In this document: piece after piece, positions 1 through 8,208 of the stretch
How positions within the stretch are numbered: the stretch's first letter is position 1
How the letters are laid out: every line of letters starts with the position of its first letter
DNA from: Halorubrum sp. F4
Lineage (GTDB): Archaea; Halobacteriota; Halobacteria; Halobacteriales; Haloferacaceae
Assembly: GCF_027257195.1 (NCBI RefSeq)
Contig: NZ_JAPDFS010000008.1
Location: forward strand, 1 to 52,316
Reading direction: 5' to 3'
DNA length: 52,316 nt
Notes under the pieces: generated by a model
Told to the model about the DNA's origin: nothing
Database searches by the model: none
What the model saw: the letters and a program-made list of their open reading frames with translations, nothing else
Made by a program: the position numbers and the translations under genes

Positions 1-72
1 TCATCTCGTTCTTTGCGTTCTCTTCGCTCTTTGCGTTCATCTCGTTCTTTGCGTTCTTCTCGCTCTTTTTAT
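1..72. repeat. short tandem repeat inside the parA partner gene
   Basis: Imperfect tandem copies of a unit containing TTCTTTGCGTTC and TCTTCGCTCTTTGCG. On the minus strand it encodes repeating Lys-Asn-Ala-Lys-Asn-Glu-Met. It continues past the left edge, so copy number cannot be judged. Confidence 0.7.
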
Positions 73-250
73 TCTTTGAATTCTGTGAAGTTGTTTCGGG
101 CATGGATTGTGAGGGCTGCTCTGATTGCGTGGTGTCAGGTGCTTCCTGATCATCCGTCTCGTCGACGTCGTCCGCCTGGTTATCACTGGGATCGTCGAAC
201 CGGCCGCGGAGCCGCTCGGAGAGGTCGTCCTTCTGGTCGTCGTCAGTCAT
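1..250 (-). CDS. parA-linked repetitive charged protein, C-terminus beyond window
   Basis: Partial gene reading leftwards off the window; 83 codons are visible. It starts with ATG at 250-248, inside the last codons of parA (ATGACTGA overlap of 8 nt), so the two are translationally coupled. Residues 1-55 are acidic and polar (MTDDDQKDDLSERLRG at the start). After that the protein becomes a lysine/asparagine/glutamate repeat of KNAKNEM-like units encoded by a tandem DNA repeat. A small coiled-coil-prone protein directly after a haloarchaeal ParA suggests a partition partner (ParB-like role), but no ParB domain is visible, so the role is inferred from position only. Confidence 0.6.
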   Translation of the reverse strand, partial: MTDDDQKDDLSERLRGRFDDPSDNQADDVDETDDQEAPDTTQSEQPSQSMPETTSQNSKNKKSEKNAKNEMNAKSEENAKNEM

Positions 251-1019
251 CGGCCACCTCGTCGAGCGTCTCGGCGACGTCCTCGTACACCGCGCGCATG
301 TCACACTCCTCCGCATCGTCGCCGAACAGCGACGCGCCGTTATTCAGGGTGCGCTTGATCGCAGCGCGCTTCCGGATCTCGAAAATCGGACAGCGCCCCT
401 CGAATGTCTCACCGAACCAGTCGATGGCCTCTCGCTGCTCGTTGTCTAACGGGTAGTTGACGTTCGAGATGAGCACCGCCTGCTCGCGCAGCTGGACGTC
501 GTAGTCGCGTTCGAGTGACTCGATCTGGTTGAGGAGGTGTTCGAGCGCGAGCATTGACGACTCCGCTGCCTCCACGGGGATGAGGAGGTTTCGACACGCC
601 AGAAGGACATTATCGTTGATCGGGCCGAGCGACGGCGGGGCGTCGACGAAGACGTAGTCGTAGCCGCTGAGATCGTCGAAGACGTCCTCGAGGCGCTGGC
701 GCGGCCGGCGGCCGCTCGCAATCAGGTTTTGCTCTAACTGGAACATGTCTACGTTCGACGGGAGCACGTCGAACTCTGCGTGCTCACAGATCACGTCGCT
801 GGCGTCGTGCTCGTGCGGGCTGTTGAACAACGAGTATAGTGACGGCGGCTCCGCGGCGTACGCATCGCGGAAGCCGAGTGTGTTGGTCAGGTAGCCTTGT
901 GGATCGGCGTCGACGGCGAGCACGTCGTACCCTCGGTCGGCGAGAGCCCCGGCGAGGTTAATCGTGTTCGTCGTCTTTGCGACACCCCCTTTCTGGTTCG
1001 CCACGGCGAATGACTTCAT
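243..1019 (-). CDS. parA: ParA/MinD-type partition ATPase
   Basis: A 258-aa ParA ATPase that would segregate the replicon by dynamic polymerisation on nucleoid DNA. The deviant Walker A KGGVAKTTNT follows directly after the N-terminus (MKSFAVANQ). Walker A' DADPQG lies near residue 40 and the Walker B-like YVFVDAPPSLG near residue 118. The ATG at 1019 is chosen over an upstream in-frame start at 1079 because the ParA fold begins at MKSFAV and because an inverted repeat and a TATA-like TTTTATC lie just upstream. Length is normal for haloarchaeal ParA. It overlaps the next gene by 8 nt. A truncated paralogue lies at 37676-37852. Confidence 0.93.
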   Translation of the reverse strand: MKSFAVANQKGGVAKTTNTINLAGALADRGYDVLAVDADPQGYLTNTLGFRDAYAAEPPSLYSLFNSPHEHDASDVICEHAEFDVLPSNVDMFQLEQNLIASGRRPRQRLEDVFDDLSGYDYVFVDAPPSLGPINDNVLLACRNLLIPVEAAESSMLALEHLLNQIESLERDYDVQLREQAVLISNVNYPLDNEQREAIDWFGETFEGRCPIFEIRKRAAIKRTLNNGASLFGDDAEECDMRAVYEDVAETLDEVADD

Positions 1020-1066
1020 GGAACGATTTACGTTCCAAGCACGCAAAGATAAAAGCACGTCAGACG
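1020..1066 (-). promoter_or_regulatory. parA promoter with inverted repeat
   Basis: Directly before the parA ATG is the inverted repeat GGAACG-ATTTA-CGTTCC (1020-1036), a likely autoregulatory site. Further up are a TATA-like TTTTATC (minus strand, about 1048-1054) and the palindrome CGTCAGACG (1058-1066). That palindrome and the neighbouring GCAAAGATA recur upstream of the parA relic near 37904. Confidence 0.5.
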
Positions 1067-1227
1067 CCCATACTACCATCGAAGACGAGAGGTATAGGTG
1101 TCAACGATAACGTTAAGAAGCCAATCGGTAGAAGAGGTACGGCTAGGTGGAAGAGACAACTACTGACTACTTCCGCTGTACGACACGTCTTTATATGATG
1201 GACGCACCAAAATATACACGCATAGGG

Positions 1228-1255
1228 GTGGGTCCCAACGAAGTTGGGTGCCCAC
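1228..1255 (-). terminator. hairpin downstream of the 45-aa ORF
   Basis: GTGGGTCCCAAC and GTTGGG-TG-CCCAC form a near-perfect stem around a GAA loop, about 10 nt past the stop of the 45-codon ORF. It is a possible transcript-end structure. It overlaps the left copy of the GCATAGGGGTGGG repeat. Confidence 0.4.
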
Positions 1256-1264
1256 TTGCTTCTA

Positions 1265-1402
1265 CTACCGGAGCAACTTCTCCAGCATGACGACGATCTC
1301 GACGCACATCTTCGTCATCGTCAGCTGCTCCAGTAGCGAGGGCGACTCTTCATCGTCATCTGATCCGGGTTGCTCATCCGGATCGCTGTTGCTGTCGCTC
1401 AT
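1265..1402 (-). CDS. small acidic protein, 45 aa, unknown
   Basis: ATG at 1402, TAG at 1265-1267. The N-terminal half is Ser/Asp/Glu/Pro-rich (MSDSNSDPDEQPGSDDDEES). The C-terminal half is a hydrophobic or amphipathic helix with one Cys (LLEQLTMTKMCVEIVVMLEK). Codon use fits the haloarchaeal acidic-proteome pattern, which argues for a real gene despite its size. I do not recognise the family. It is flanked by a direct repeat pair and a downstream hairpin. Confidence 0.5.
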   Translation of the reverse strand: MSDSNSDPDEQPGSDDDEESPSLLEQLTMTKMCVEIVVMLEKLLR

Positions 1403-1535
1403 CGTATGGGCGACACAGGGTATCTCACCGTGCATAGGGGTGGGCCCCCTGCGTCGCGTTTCAGTTGAAGACGAGGCGGGCCCTTGTAGGTTCGGATGTT
1501 TGGACCCGACCGGCGTCTACTTACCTGATTTCTGA

Positions 1536-1968
1536 TATAACATCTTTAGCGGCCGATGGCTCCACCTTAGATGCTACACAAAACCGGACGGCTCTTAATT
1601 ACATAAGCGTAGTCAGGCCGGGGTGAAACTGGTAGACCTCGGGCAAAACAATACTACGAAACCGGTACGCCACCAGAATCGAAGGGGGTCCACTCGACGG
1701 TTATCTTTGTAGAGGTTGATGAAATTCCCTCTCCTCTGCGGATGGCTGATCGCAGTTCTCAATCACAGGTTTCTCTACAACCTATCAGAATACGATAACT
1801 CGACAGAGGGACCAGTCCCACAAGCTTATGTCACCGTGGCCTCGGTAATTGCGTCCCCTGCCGGCACTGTCGTTAGCTGTTACTCTCGACGTCTTTGTAG
1901 ACACGGGCAGTCCATTCGTTCATCTCAATAGCAAGTTGTATAGGCTAATCTGTACTTCGGATTTATAG
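1536..1968. other. intergenic stretch, no gene seen
   Basis: About 430 bp with only spurious short frames. I see no tRNA, repeat or IS end here. It holds the promoter of the gene at 1969. Confidence 0.5.
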
Positions 1969-2859
1969 ATGGGTGCGCCGCTGCGCGACGTAAGGCTAGT
2001 CCGCAATGGCGAGAAGCAGCGCGCTCCGAATTTGATCGGTCTTGACGAGTCCTTCACAACGATTGGAGGAACACGATACACCATCGTGGTCGCTGTTCGT
2101 ACCGCTCGAGAGAACGATATCTCCCTTCTTCGGGCTCTGATTGATCATGACCTCTACCCGTTTGAGCACAAGTCATCGTCACTGCTCCGTTACGGCGGTG
2201 TCTCCCCACAAGAGCGTGCTACACGGGTTCAAGGACTTATTGAGGATCTTCGATCTCTCCCGGTTTCTTGGAGCGCTATCCTTTGGGAAGGTCCGTATCG
2301 GGCTGCTGAACTCGCAACATGTGCGGTTACTGCTGCGAAAAAATCGATTACCAATCCATTGCAGACCGGAGATATCGCGCATGGATGTGGTCGGACAGCC
2401 TTTCTTCATGATGGTATCGAAGATTCTCACAGTAACTACTTCGAGCAACTGAAGCTACAGGTGCCCTCAGCATTCGACACTAGTTTCCAGCAGTCTATCT
2501 GCCCGGTCTTGCTGACATTCATGGAGAATGCTGATCGAACATATCCCGCGACGAATACTGCGGACTACATCGCTGGCCACATTGCCCACCAGCTGGAAAG
2601 CAGTCAATCTGACCTCCCGTCTCAAGTTCTTGAGTTCGACCCGTCATGGGTAGATCCAGCCCCCCAAGCAGAGGTCCCCTACCGACTCGACTCAGTGCGA
2701 CCAATTCGCGAAGAAGGTGGTCGTTCCCGTGTACTCGCCTGGATTCTGGGAAAGGGCATTCCTAGAAACCCATCACCAATAAACAGAGACCCATTCCGAG
2801 ACCATGTGGAACAAATTGCGGATGACGCTGTCCGATCGTATCTACTTGAGGAGTTCTAG
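1969..2859 (+). CDS. hypothetical protein, possible RNase H-fold/DUF3800-like
   Basis: A 296-aa protein. Residues about 22-44 (NLIGLDESFTTIGGTRYTIV) have the pattern of a first beta-hairpin carrying an Asp-Glu pair, as in DUF3800/RNase H-fold proteins. Near residues 196-206 is NTADYIAGHIAHQL, which resembles the C-terminal acidic motif (ADxxAG) of that superfamily. In between are an SHSNYFEQLK segment and a Cys pair without a zinc pattern. Several DUF3800 members are found with mobile elements and defence genes, but no partner is seen here. The family call is tentative; a stand-alone hypothetical is the alternative. Confidence 0.5.
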   Translation: MGAPLRDVRLVRNGEKQRAPNLIGLDESFTTIGGTRYTIVVAVRTARENDISLLRALIDHDLYPFEHKSSSLLRYGGVSPQERATRVQGLIEDLRSLPVSWSAILWEGPYRAAELATCAVTAAKKSITNPLQTGDIAHGCGRTAFLHDGIEDSHSNYFEQLKLQVPSAFDTSFQQSICPVLLTFMENADRTYPATNTADYIAGHIAHQLESSQSDLPSQVLEFDPSWVDPAPQAEVPYRLDSVRPIREEGGRSRVLAWILGKGIPRNPSPINRDPFRDHVEQIADDAVRSYLLEEF

Positions 2860-2991
2860 ATACAAAGACCGGATGTCGTCGGACCGTGAGCCACTACCTC
2901 ACTATCCTAGCCGGGAGAGGCGGCGCGTTACGCTAACCCCCTCTCCCGCATCCTCACGTGTAGATACCCCGGTCTGAATAATAAGCATTGC

Positions 2992-3006
2992 GGCTTTGTT
3001 GAAACC
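2992..3006. repeat. solo IS5-type terminal repeat relic
   Basis: GGCTTTGTTGAAACC resembles the terminal repeats of the IS5-type elements in this window (TGCTYTGTTGAATCC at 9127/10061 and GGCTGTGTTGAATCG at 52176). No partner end or transposase lies nearby, so it would be a remnant. Confidence 0.3.
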
Positions 3007-3052
3007 ATCAGCAGCTGATAGTTTACACTACCAATCGCTCAGTACAGCGGAT

Positions 3053-4483
3053 CTAACCAGCGGATTCAATGTCAGTGATCTCGAACCGTGCGCCACCATC
3101 CGTTCCATCAGTCACGGACAATTCCCACCCGTGAGCTTCCACGATTCGTTTTACGATAGTCAACCCGAACCCAGTGCCACCACTAGCCGACGAATGGCCC
3201 GGTTCAAACACTTCTTCGCGCTTGTCTGCTGGGATTCCTGGCCCGTCGTCTTCGACGTATACCCCCTGTTCGCCGTGACGCCCAACACGAACGGTCACGT
3301 CAGACTCACCGTGTTCGACAGCGTTCCGGAACAGGTTCTCGAACACGTGTCGTAACCGGTCTGGGTCACCTTGGAACGTCATCTCGTCGACGATGTCGAT
3401 GGTTGCGTCGCTCGTGTCTACTGTGGCCCAACACTTTCCGATGAGATCGGTCAAACTGATCGGCTCTGTTTCGCTTATTGTGTTTCCCTGACGTGCGAGA
3501 GTCAACGTATCCTCGACAATCGCTTCAATTCGATCTAGCGATCGCAAGAGGGGATCGAGATGTTTGCTTTCTGCTTGCTCGGCAAGGAGTGCCGCACGAC
3601 CTTGTGCGACGTTGAGCGGGCTACGCAAGTCGTGAGAGATAACACTTGCAAACTCGTCAAGCCGGTCGTTCTGTTGTCGTAACTGTCGCTCTCGTTCAAC
3701 GCGATCGGTGACATTCCGAGTGACCCCGATGAGGCGAGTTATTTCGTCACCGGTGACCACCGGCGCGAGCTTCGTCTGCCAGAAACGTGCCTCCTCATTG
3801 ACCCGTAGCTCCTCTTGGTACGAAATTGGCTCACCAGCGCTGACACACCGGTGATAGTTTGCTTCGAGGTCTGCCCCTTGCTCGTCGCCGAATACGTTTC
3901 GCGGCGTCCGCCCTTGTACTTCTTCAGTCGTAATCCCTGTTTGCCGCTCATAAGACGGGCTGAGCCGTTCGAATTCGAATCGGACATCACCGTCCGACTG
4001 TTCGACATTTACGAGAAAGATCGCGTCCTCCACATTACCCAAGAGGGCTTCGTACTCCTCGGCGAGTTCCCGAATGTCGTTCTCGTACTCTTTTCGCTCG
4101 GTGATATCCCGGCTGCTGAGGAGAATCCCATCAATGAGGCCGTCGTCAAGTCGATTCCGCATCGTGGCTTCGATCCAGCGCCACGATCCGTCAGCGTGCT
4201 TGAATCTGACTTCGACGGTCTCTGGTTCTGACGGGTTCGACAGAACCGCTTCGACCGCCTCAGCGTTTCGCTCTCGATCGTCGGGATGGACGAATTCGTA
4301 CCCTTCGTGACCGATCAGCTCGTCAGGATCGTAACCGAGAACGCGCGTGACGGCTGGACTGACGTAGGTGATCGTTCCATCGGTATCGGCGACTGTCGCA
4401 AGGTCGTTCACTTCCTCAACGAGTGTCCGATACCAGTCAGCCCCCCGTTTATTATCTCCGTTTGAAGTCGTACTGTCTCTCAT
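3053..4483 (-). CDS. PAS-domain sensor histidine kinase
   Basis: 476 aa, soluble, with no transmembrane segment. Two PAS/PAC sensor domains (about residues 20-130, ending RDITERKEYENDIREL, and 145-268, ending GVTRNVTDRVERERQL) precede a HisKA dimerisation domain. The phospho-acceptor His is about residue 284 in SHDLRSPLN. The HATPase_c domain shows the N box (NLFRNAVEHG), G1 (DDGPGIP) and G2 (GGTGFGLTIV). It should autophosphorylate in response to an intracellular signal (redox, ligand or light) and pass phosphate to a response regulator. No receiver protein is encoded nearby, so it is an orphan kinase, as is common in haloarchaea. The start at 4483 has a Thr/Ser/Asn-rich leader. Confidence 0.93.
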   Translation of the reverse strand: MRDSTTSNGDNKRGADWYRTLVEEVNDLATVADTDGTITYVSPAVTRVLGYDPDELIGHEGYEFVHPDDRERNAEAVEAVLSNPSEPETVEVRFKHADGSWRWIEATMRNRLDDGLIDGILLSSRDITERKEYENDIRELAEEYEALLGNVEDAIFLVNVEQSDGDVRFEFERLSPSYERQTGITTEEVQGRTPRNVFGDEQGADLEANYHRCVSAGEPISYQEELRVNEEARFWQTKLAPVVTGDEITRLIGVTRNVTDRVERERQLRQQNDRLDEFASVISHDLRSPLNVAQGRAALLAEQAESKHLDPLLRSLDRIEAIVEDTLTLARQGNTISETEPISLTDLIGKCWATVDTSDATIDIVDEMTFQGDPDRLRHVFENLFRNAVEHGESDVTVRVGRHGEQGVYVEDDGPGIPADKREEVFEPGHSSASGGTGFGLTIVKRIVEAHGWELSVTDGTDGGARFEITDIESAG

Positions 4484-4728
4484 TGGTGCTCATATGTCTT
4501 GTACATATAAAACAATCATAGCCCTCGATGGATAGTGTCGAATGTGGTTCGGTGAATCCGATGACAGCACGGGACCAGAACAACTGAACGAGCCGTAGTA
4601 AACGGTCAATTCGCAGTAACAGTCTACCGGCTGTTTCAGGCAAGAATATGTCCGAAGAAGAGGAATTCAACGAGCCTACAATCCCTATTAATTACCGGAG
4701 TGATCTGTACCTGAGTACAGCAGTTCAG

Positions 4729-5010
4729 TCACTCGCCGTGGTCAATATACCCGGCTTCCCATTCAGCCCGCGCTTCAATCTCTCTAGTGCCACGACGAGT
4801 AGTGCTGTATTCGTTGGTCCGTCGGTCGCGCTGGCTCTTCTCGATGAGTCCCTTCTCAACGAGCGTATCGAGATTTGGATAGAGCCGGCCATGATGAATC
4901 TCTTTTTCGTAGTAGTCCTCGAGCTCGTCCTTGATCGCGAGCCCGTGAGGGTCATCAAGTCCGGCAACTACGTATAGTAGGTCTCGCTGAAAGCCTGTGA
5001 GGTCATACAT
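4729..5010 (-). CDS. PadR-family winged-helix transcription factor
   Basis: 93 aa from the ATG at 5010 (MYDLTGFQRDLLYVVAGLDD). The whole protein is one winged helix with the PadR signature: a hydrophobic helix, the LAIKDELEDYYEKEI recognition region, GRLYPNLDTLVEKGLIEK and the basic wing RRTNEYSTTRRG. The frame stays open upstream to 5067, but haloarchaeal PadR proteins begin at MxDLTGFQRDLL, so the shorter start is chosen. These proteins repress neighbouring or distant genes as dimers. No obvious target operon is adjacent. Confidence 0.85.
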   Translation of the reverse strand: MYDLTGFQRDLLYVVAGLDDPHGLAIKDELEDYYEKEIHHGRLYPNLDTLVEKGLIEKSQRDRRTNEYSTTRRGTREIEARAEWEAGYIDHGE

Positions 5011-5178
5011 ATCACAATTTACGTATCCGAGTTTTGAAATACTATTGATCTGGAGGCTGCGTGTCATAGAATCCGTCTCACACCCCTCTACGCAGTGATT
5101 TTGGCTACTTCACCTCACGCTTGAGTCGGTGAAGCACCGTTCTCTCGTCTCTATAGCCGGGGTACCGTGGAGTGGATG

Positions 5179-6060
5179 CTACAGCAGAGACCGGATCTCG
5201 GTGGAGAGCGTTTTGAGGTCTGCTGTCGCGAGCTTGTCGGTTGCGATGAGCCGAAGTCGGGGACGGCCGATGTCTACTGGGACTTTCTCAGTCTCGATGA
5301 GGTCAGCGTCTTCGAGTGTTGATTTGGCTCGTGAGAAGGTTGCTTTCGAAGCGATCTCTGTATCTTCGCCCCACTTTGAGATGTCGTAGAGGAGGACCTC
5401 GTTGCGGGCTGCGAGGATGAGCATAACCTTGACGATGCTGAGGTATTCGTTGCTGTTGGAAATGTCTTCAGCGTGTGCGAGGACCTCGTCGAACTCGTCT
5501 GCGACATCGTCGCCGATCTCCTCTCGGAGCGTCTGTTTCACTACTGAGAGGGCAGGTGTCCGGAGGTGATACTGCTCGGCAGCCTCGAATCGGGAGTCGA
5601 ACTCACCGTAGACTGATGAGACCAGCTCGGGGTCTGAGCTCGAAATACTGTGCTTGTCCATCACGGGAACTACAGCCTCAGACTCGGTTGTGAAGATGGT
5701 ATTCTGGACTGGCTCCGTGAGTGTTCGGAGGCTGAGTTGCTCCCGGTGGATGAGTTCGGCTATCTTTGAGGCCGTGAGGAAGCTGTAGAGGGCGTCTTTG
5801 ATTTCATCTGAGTCTGCGAGCAGCCGGACCTTGGACTGGTCCTCAACCGTTACTGCTTCCTCTGCGAAGGCTGCGATTTGTTCAGAGCGGGGATTGATAT
5901 ACAGTGCTGGCTCGTCTCGTTCGGGCATCATCTGAGTGGAAATGTGTTGTCTGGCCATGTTCTGTAACTTTTCCGATATGTACTTAATAGACATGGTATC
6001 TGAGGATTGGACTACCTCGCCAGTTACGGGAGAGAGCTGACTTTCCCGTTTCAAGTACAC
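5179..6060 (-). CDS. TbsP-like haloarchaeal transcriptional regulator
   Basis: Up to 293 aa. The C-terminal winged helix carries the strongly conserved haloarchaeal sequence LLYDISKWGEDTEIASKATF followed by SRAKSTLEDADLIETEKVP and DIGRPRLRL, typical of TbsP (DUF5821). The central part (residues about 75-190: KVRLLADSDEIKDALYSFLTASK, LSLRTLTEPVQNTIFTTES, YHLRTPALSVVKQTLREEIG) matches the regulatory domain of that family. TbsP is known as a regulator of central carbon metabolism genes in Haloferax. This plasmid-type copy is probably a paralogue with its own target. The start may be 5994 (MSIKYISEKLQNMARQ) rather than 6060. Confidence 0.85.
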   Translation of the reverse strand: MYLKRESQLSPVTGEVVQSSDTMSIKYISEKLQNMARQHISTQMMPERDEPALYINPRSEQIAAFAEEAVTVEDQSKVRLLADSDEIKDALYSFLTASKIAELIHREQLSLRTLTEPVQNTIFTTESEAVVPVMDKHSISSSDPELVSSVYGEFDSRFEAAEQYHLRTPALSVVKQTLREEIGDDVADEFDEVLAHAEDISNSNEYLSIVKVMLILAARNEVLLYDISKWGEDTEIASKATFSRAKSTLEDADLIETEKVPVDIGRPRLRLIATDKLATADLKTLSTEIRSLL

Positions 6061-6177
6061 TCATAGGAAGCAGATTGTTGGTCGCAGTAGTGAACCTCGA
6101 TCCGGGGTAGTAGAATCCGTGATTCGCCTACCGATACGGCCCGATCCGTCCCCAAACTACGCCCTAGGTACACTATT

Positions 6178-6215
6178 CTACATGGTTTTTTGTAGGCACA
6201 ACCGGTAGAGCCTAC
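6178..6215 (+). promoter_or_regulatory. inverted repeats upstream of recombinase gene
   Basis: GTAGGC (6192-6197) and GCCTAC (6210-6215) form an inverted repeat centred near ACCGGT, one base before the ATG at 6217. An overlapping CTACA...TGTAG pair lies at 6178-6182 and 6191-6195. This could be an operator or a recombinase binding site. Confidence 0.4.
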
Positions 6216-6216
6216 T

Positions 6217-6888
6217 ATGCGCCTCGACGACTACCCGGAGCGCGAAGATGCGAAGCGTGTCTGGCTCAACCAGACCGAAGCGAACGACGAGGTCGGAGCT
6301 CTAATTGATGAGGCGCAGTCTCCGCAACAGGAGATCGCCTTTCGACTCGGAGCGCAGGCCGGCCTCCGGCGCGAGGAAATCGCGAGCGTCACCGCGAACG
6401 ACTTCACTCACGCCCCCGACGGGTTCCTGCGCGTCTGGAATGACTACGCGAAGCGCGGGAAGTACCGCGAGACACCGATTCCAGAGGAACTCGCCAGCTC
6501 AGTCCGAACGATCTCCTACGACCGCGATCCCGATGAACCGATTATCGATGTCGAGCCGAATTCGATCTACCGGTGGGTGAAGCGTGCCGCCGAGCGGCAG
6601 TACGCCGAGACCGGCGACGAGGGATGGACCTACCTCGATGTACACGACCTCCGACGTACCTGGGGAGGGCATTTACTCTGGGACTGCGGCGTTCTCCCGG
6701 CCGTCGTGATGAGTTGGGGCGGCTGGGAAGACTGGCCTACCTTCCGAGACAGCTACCTCGGCGAGATGAGTCCGGCAGCTGCCGAGAGAGAACGCGAGAA
6801 GCTCTCGTTCGTCTCAGGGGTGGCTAACTCACAGGCTGACGCAGGACCAGTATTTGAGCCGACAGTCCGAACTCAATCTCCGTACTAG
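6217..6888 (+). CDS. short tyrosine recombinase (XerC/D-like), catalytic domain only
   Basis: A 223-aa protein covering only the catalytic domain of a site-specific tyrosine recombinase. Visible catalytic residues are Arg in GLRREEI (about 50), Lys in YAKRGKYRETPIP (about 80), His-x-x-Arg in VHDLRRTWG (about 142-145) and the Tyr nucleophile in FRDSYLGEM (about 180). The usual second His is replaced by Trp-Glu-Asp (WGGWEDWP), as is common in this haloarchaeal subgroup. The N-terminal core-binding domain is absent. It may resolve plasmid dimers or move the small repeat-bounded cassette at 7450-8208. Confidence 0.85.
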   Translation: MRLDDYPEREDAKRVWLNQTEANDEVGALIDEAQSPQQEIAFRLGAQAGLRREEIASVTANDFTHAPDGFLRVWNDYAKRGKYRETPIPEELASSVRTISYDRDPDEPIIDVEPNSIYRWVKRAAERQYAETGDEGWTYLDVHDLRRTWGGHLLWDCGVLPAVVMSWGGWEDWPTFRDSYLGEMSPAAAEREREKLSFVSGVANSQADAGPVFEPTVRTQSPY

Positions 6889-6897
6889 GCTATAGGT

Positions 6898-7338
6898 TCA
6901 AAGCCAGTACAGGTGGTCGCGTTCTCCCCCGATTTTAATCTCATTAGCTTCGCGTGCGATTCGGCGCAAATACTTTTGCACTGTCTTGTGCGATACTCCA
7001 GTGATTTCAGCTATCTCTTTCCTGGCAGCATTGTAATCATGACCAGTGCTATTGTAATATTGATAGTGGGCCATGTACTCGTACGTCGTTATCGCTGCTT
7101 TCCCATTGATTGCTATCTCCAATGGAACCAGTTGTCGATCATCTACGAGACCAATATTCCCATATAGCGCTCTGAGACCGGCATAAATGCTTGCTGGCGT
7201 CCTCTTTTCAAATTCAATCATCTCGTCATTAGAGGTCAGTACACCGTACTGTTCTCCGGTATACACCAGTGCGCATTCACCCTCTTTTCCATCGTACATA
7301 TGGTAGACACGGTCAAATTGGTCGTACCGTTCGTTCAT
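6898..7338 (-). CDS. HTH-containing protein of unknown function
   Basis: 146 aa. Residues 1-90 form an alpha/beta region without a motif I recognise (YHMYDGKEGECALVYTGEQY, TPASIYAGLRALYGNIG). Residues about 108-137 (ARKEIAEITGVSHKTVQKYLRR) are a clear helix-turn-helix, so it probably binds DNA. It is convergent with the recombinase gene (9 bp between stops). Base composition is lower in GC than its neighbours, suggesting separate acquisition. Confidence 0.6.
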   Translation of the reverse strand: MNERYDQFDRVYHMYDGKEGECALVYTGEQYGVLTSNDEMIEFEKRTPASIYAGLRALYGNIGLVDDRQLVPLEIAINGKAAITTYEYMAHYQYYNSTGHDYNAARKEIAEITGVSHKTVQKYLRRIAREANEIKIGGERDHLYWL

Positions 7339-7449
7339 GATTTAACAATCTAAGAGAGCGTTTATATAATTCACAGATTGTGAGGGTCCGGAACAGTTTT
7401 TCCTGATGCTGCGCTTCGTTCGTTTGCCTGGTTCAACAGGCGTCGACCC

Positions 7450-7473
7450 GCCAGAGCCCACATCCACTAGCAA
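7450..7473 (+). repeat. 24-bp direct repeat, left copy
   Basis: Begins GCCAGAGCCCACATCC and is identical over 24 bp to 8185-8208. The ATG of the enclosed gene starts immediately after it. The two copies are 735 bp apart. Confidence 0.85.
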
Positions 7474-8121
7474 ATGTGTGTGATGGCGGGACACCAATTA
7501 GACAAATCTATGTCCACGCCAGACTCCCCGCGCTCGGATGAGCGCAGTGACCCAAGCGGACAGTCGCCAATATTACCGCTCGAATCGGCCGCCGATGTCG
7601 GTCGAGCGAATTACGCACGAGTTGAGTTCGATCAGCATATTAGTGAGATGCTGACCGAACATGCGCGCCAACGATCGCCACAGGATTGCTCTGATCGATC
7701 CTATCGGAATCACCTCCTTGGCATCGCTAGCGAGGTGGCAGTTGCCACGTGGCGGAATGGTACAGTTGATCTCCAGATATATCCGGACTATTGCGGTGAC
7801 GATGGTGTTGATGTCATCGCACCAGCAAAGTGGGGAGATGGTACAGACACCTTTCAGGTAAAAGCGACGCGAGATCTGCGTTCACCTGAACAGTCGGTAA
7901 GGGCTGAAGAACTCGATAAGGCGAATTACTTTGTGCTCTGCGCAACAAACGCCCCAGCTCGATACGTCGAAATCGTTGGCTACACTTCTGAACGTATCTT
8001 GCGGAACATCGGCACGGGATACACGCGAGATGGGTATCTACTGTCGGCTGAGTACCTAAACCCGGTAAGACCGACTCATTACACCCCGAGCAAGGTACGG
8101 GAAGTAATGTACAGCCAGTAG
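7474..8121 (+). CDS. PD-(D/E)XK nuclease-like protein
   Basis: Up to 215 aa (ATG at 7474; alternatives at 7483 and 7510). The core shows a restriction-endonuclease-like arrangement: Glu in GIASEVAVATW (about residue 89), Asp113 in DDGVDVIA and F127-QVK-A ending at Lys130, followed by helices and LDKANYFVLCATN. This pattern of D-(about 15)-QVK is typical of DNA nucleases of mobile or defence systems. The first 50 residues are low-complexity and polar. It stands alone between two perfect 24-bp direct repeats, so it may be a mobile cassette or solitary restriction enzyme. The function is inferred from motif spacing only. Confidence 0.65.
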   Translation: MCVMAGHQLDKSMSTPDSPRSDERSDPSGQSPILPLESAADVGRANYARVEFDQHISEMLTEHARQRSPQDCSDRSYRNHLLGIASEVAVATWRNGTVDLQIYPDYCGDDGVDVIAPAKWGDGTDTFQVKATRDLRSPEQSVRAEELDKANYFVLCATNAPARYVEIVGYTSERILRNIGTGYTRDGYLLSAEYLNPVRPTHYTPSKVREVMYSQ

Positions 8122-8184
8122 CAGTCTCGTGCGAAGCCCAGTAGGATCTAATCGGCGAAAAGAACGGGGTCTCTGGCACAAACG

Positions 8185-8208
8185 GCCAGAGCCCACATCC
8201 ACTAGCAA
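8185..8208 (+). repeat. 24-bp direct repeat, right copy
   Basis: Identical to 7450-7473 over 24 bp. It lies 63 bp after the stop of the nuclease-like gene. Confidence 0.85.

Larger units (their letters stand above)
1220..1447. repeat. 13-16 bp direct repeat pair flanking a 45-aa ORF
   Basis: GCATAGGGGTGGG occurs at 1220-1232 and again at 1432-1444 in the same orientation, followed by YCC in both copies. The pair brackets the small gene at 1265-1402 exactly. Confidence 0.6.

Noticed and set aside
1..72. Tandem repeat at the left edge as a CRISPR array
   Set aside because: Units are short, without unique spacers, and lie in frame inside a coding sequence.
1618..1680. tRNA-like GGCCGGGGTGAAACTGGTAGACC stretch
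   Set aside because: Resembles a D-arm start, but no anticodon arm, T-arm (GGTTCAAATC) or acceptor complement can be built around it.
7430..7475. 24-bp repeat as the 3' end of a tRNA gene (classic att site)
   Set aside because: No T-loop/acceptor pairing is found upstream of either repeat copy, so tRNA-based integration is not supported.
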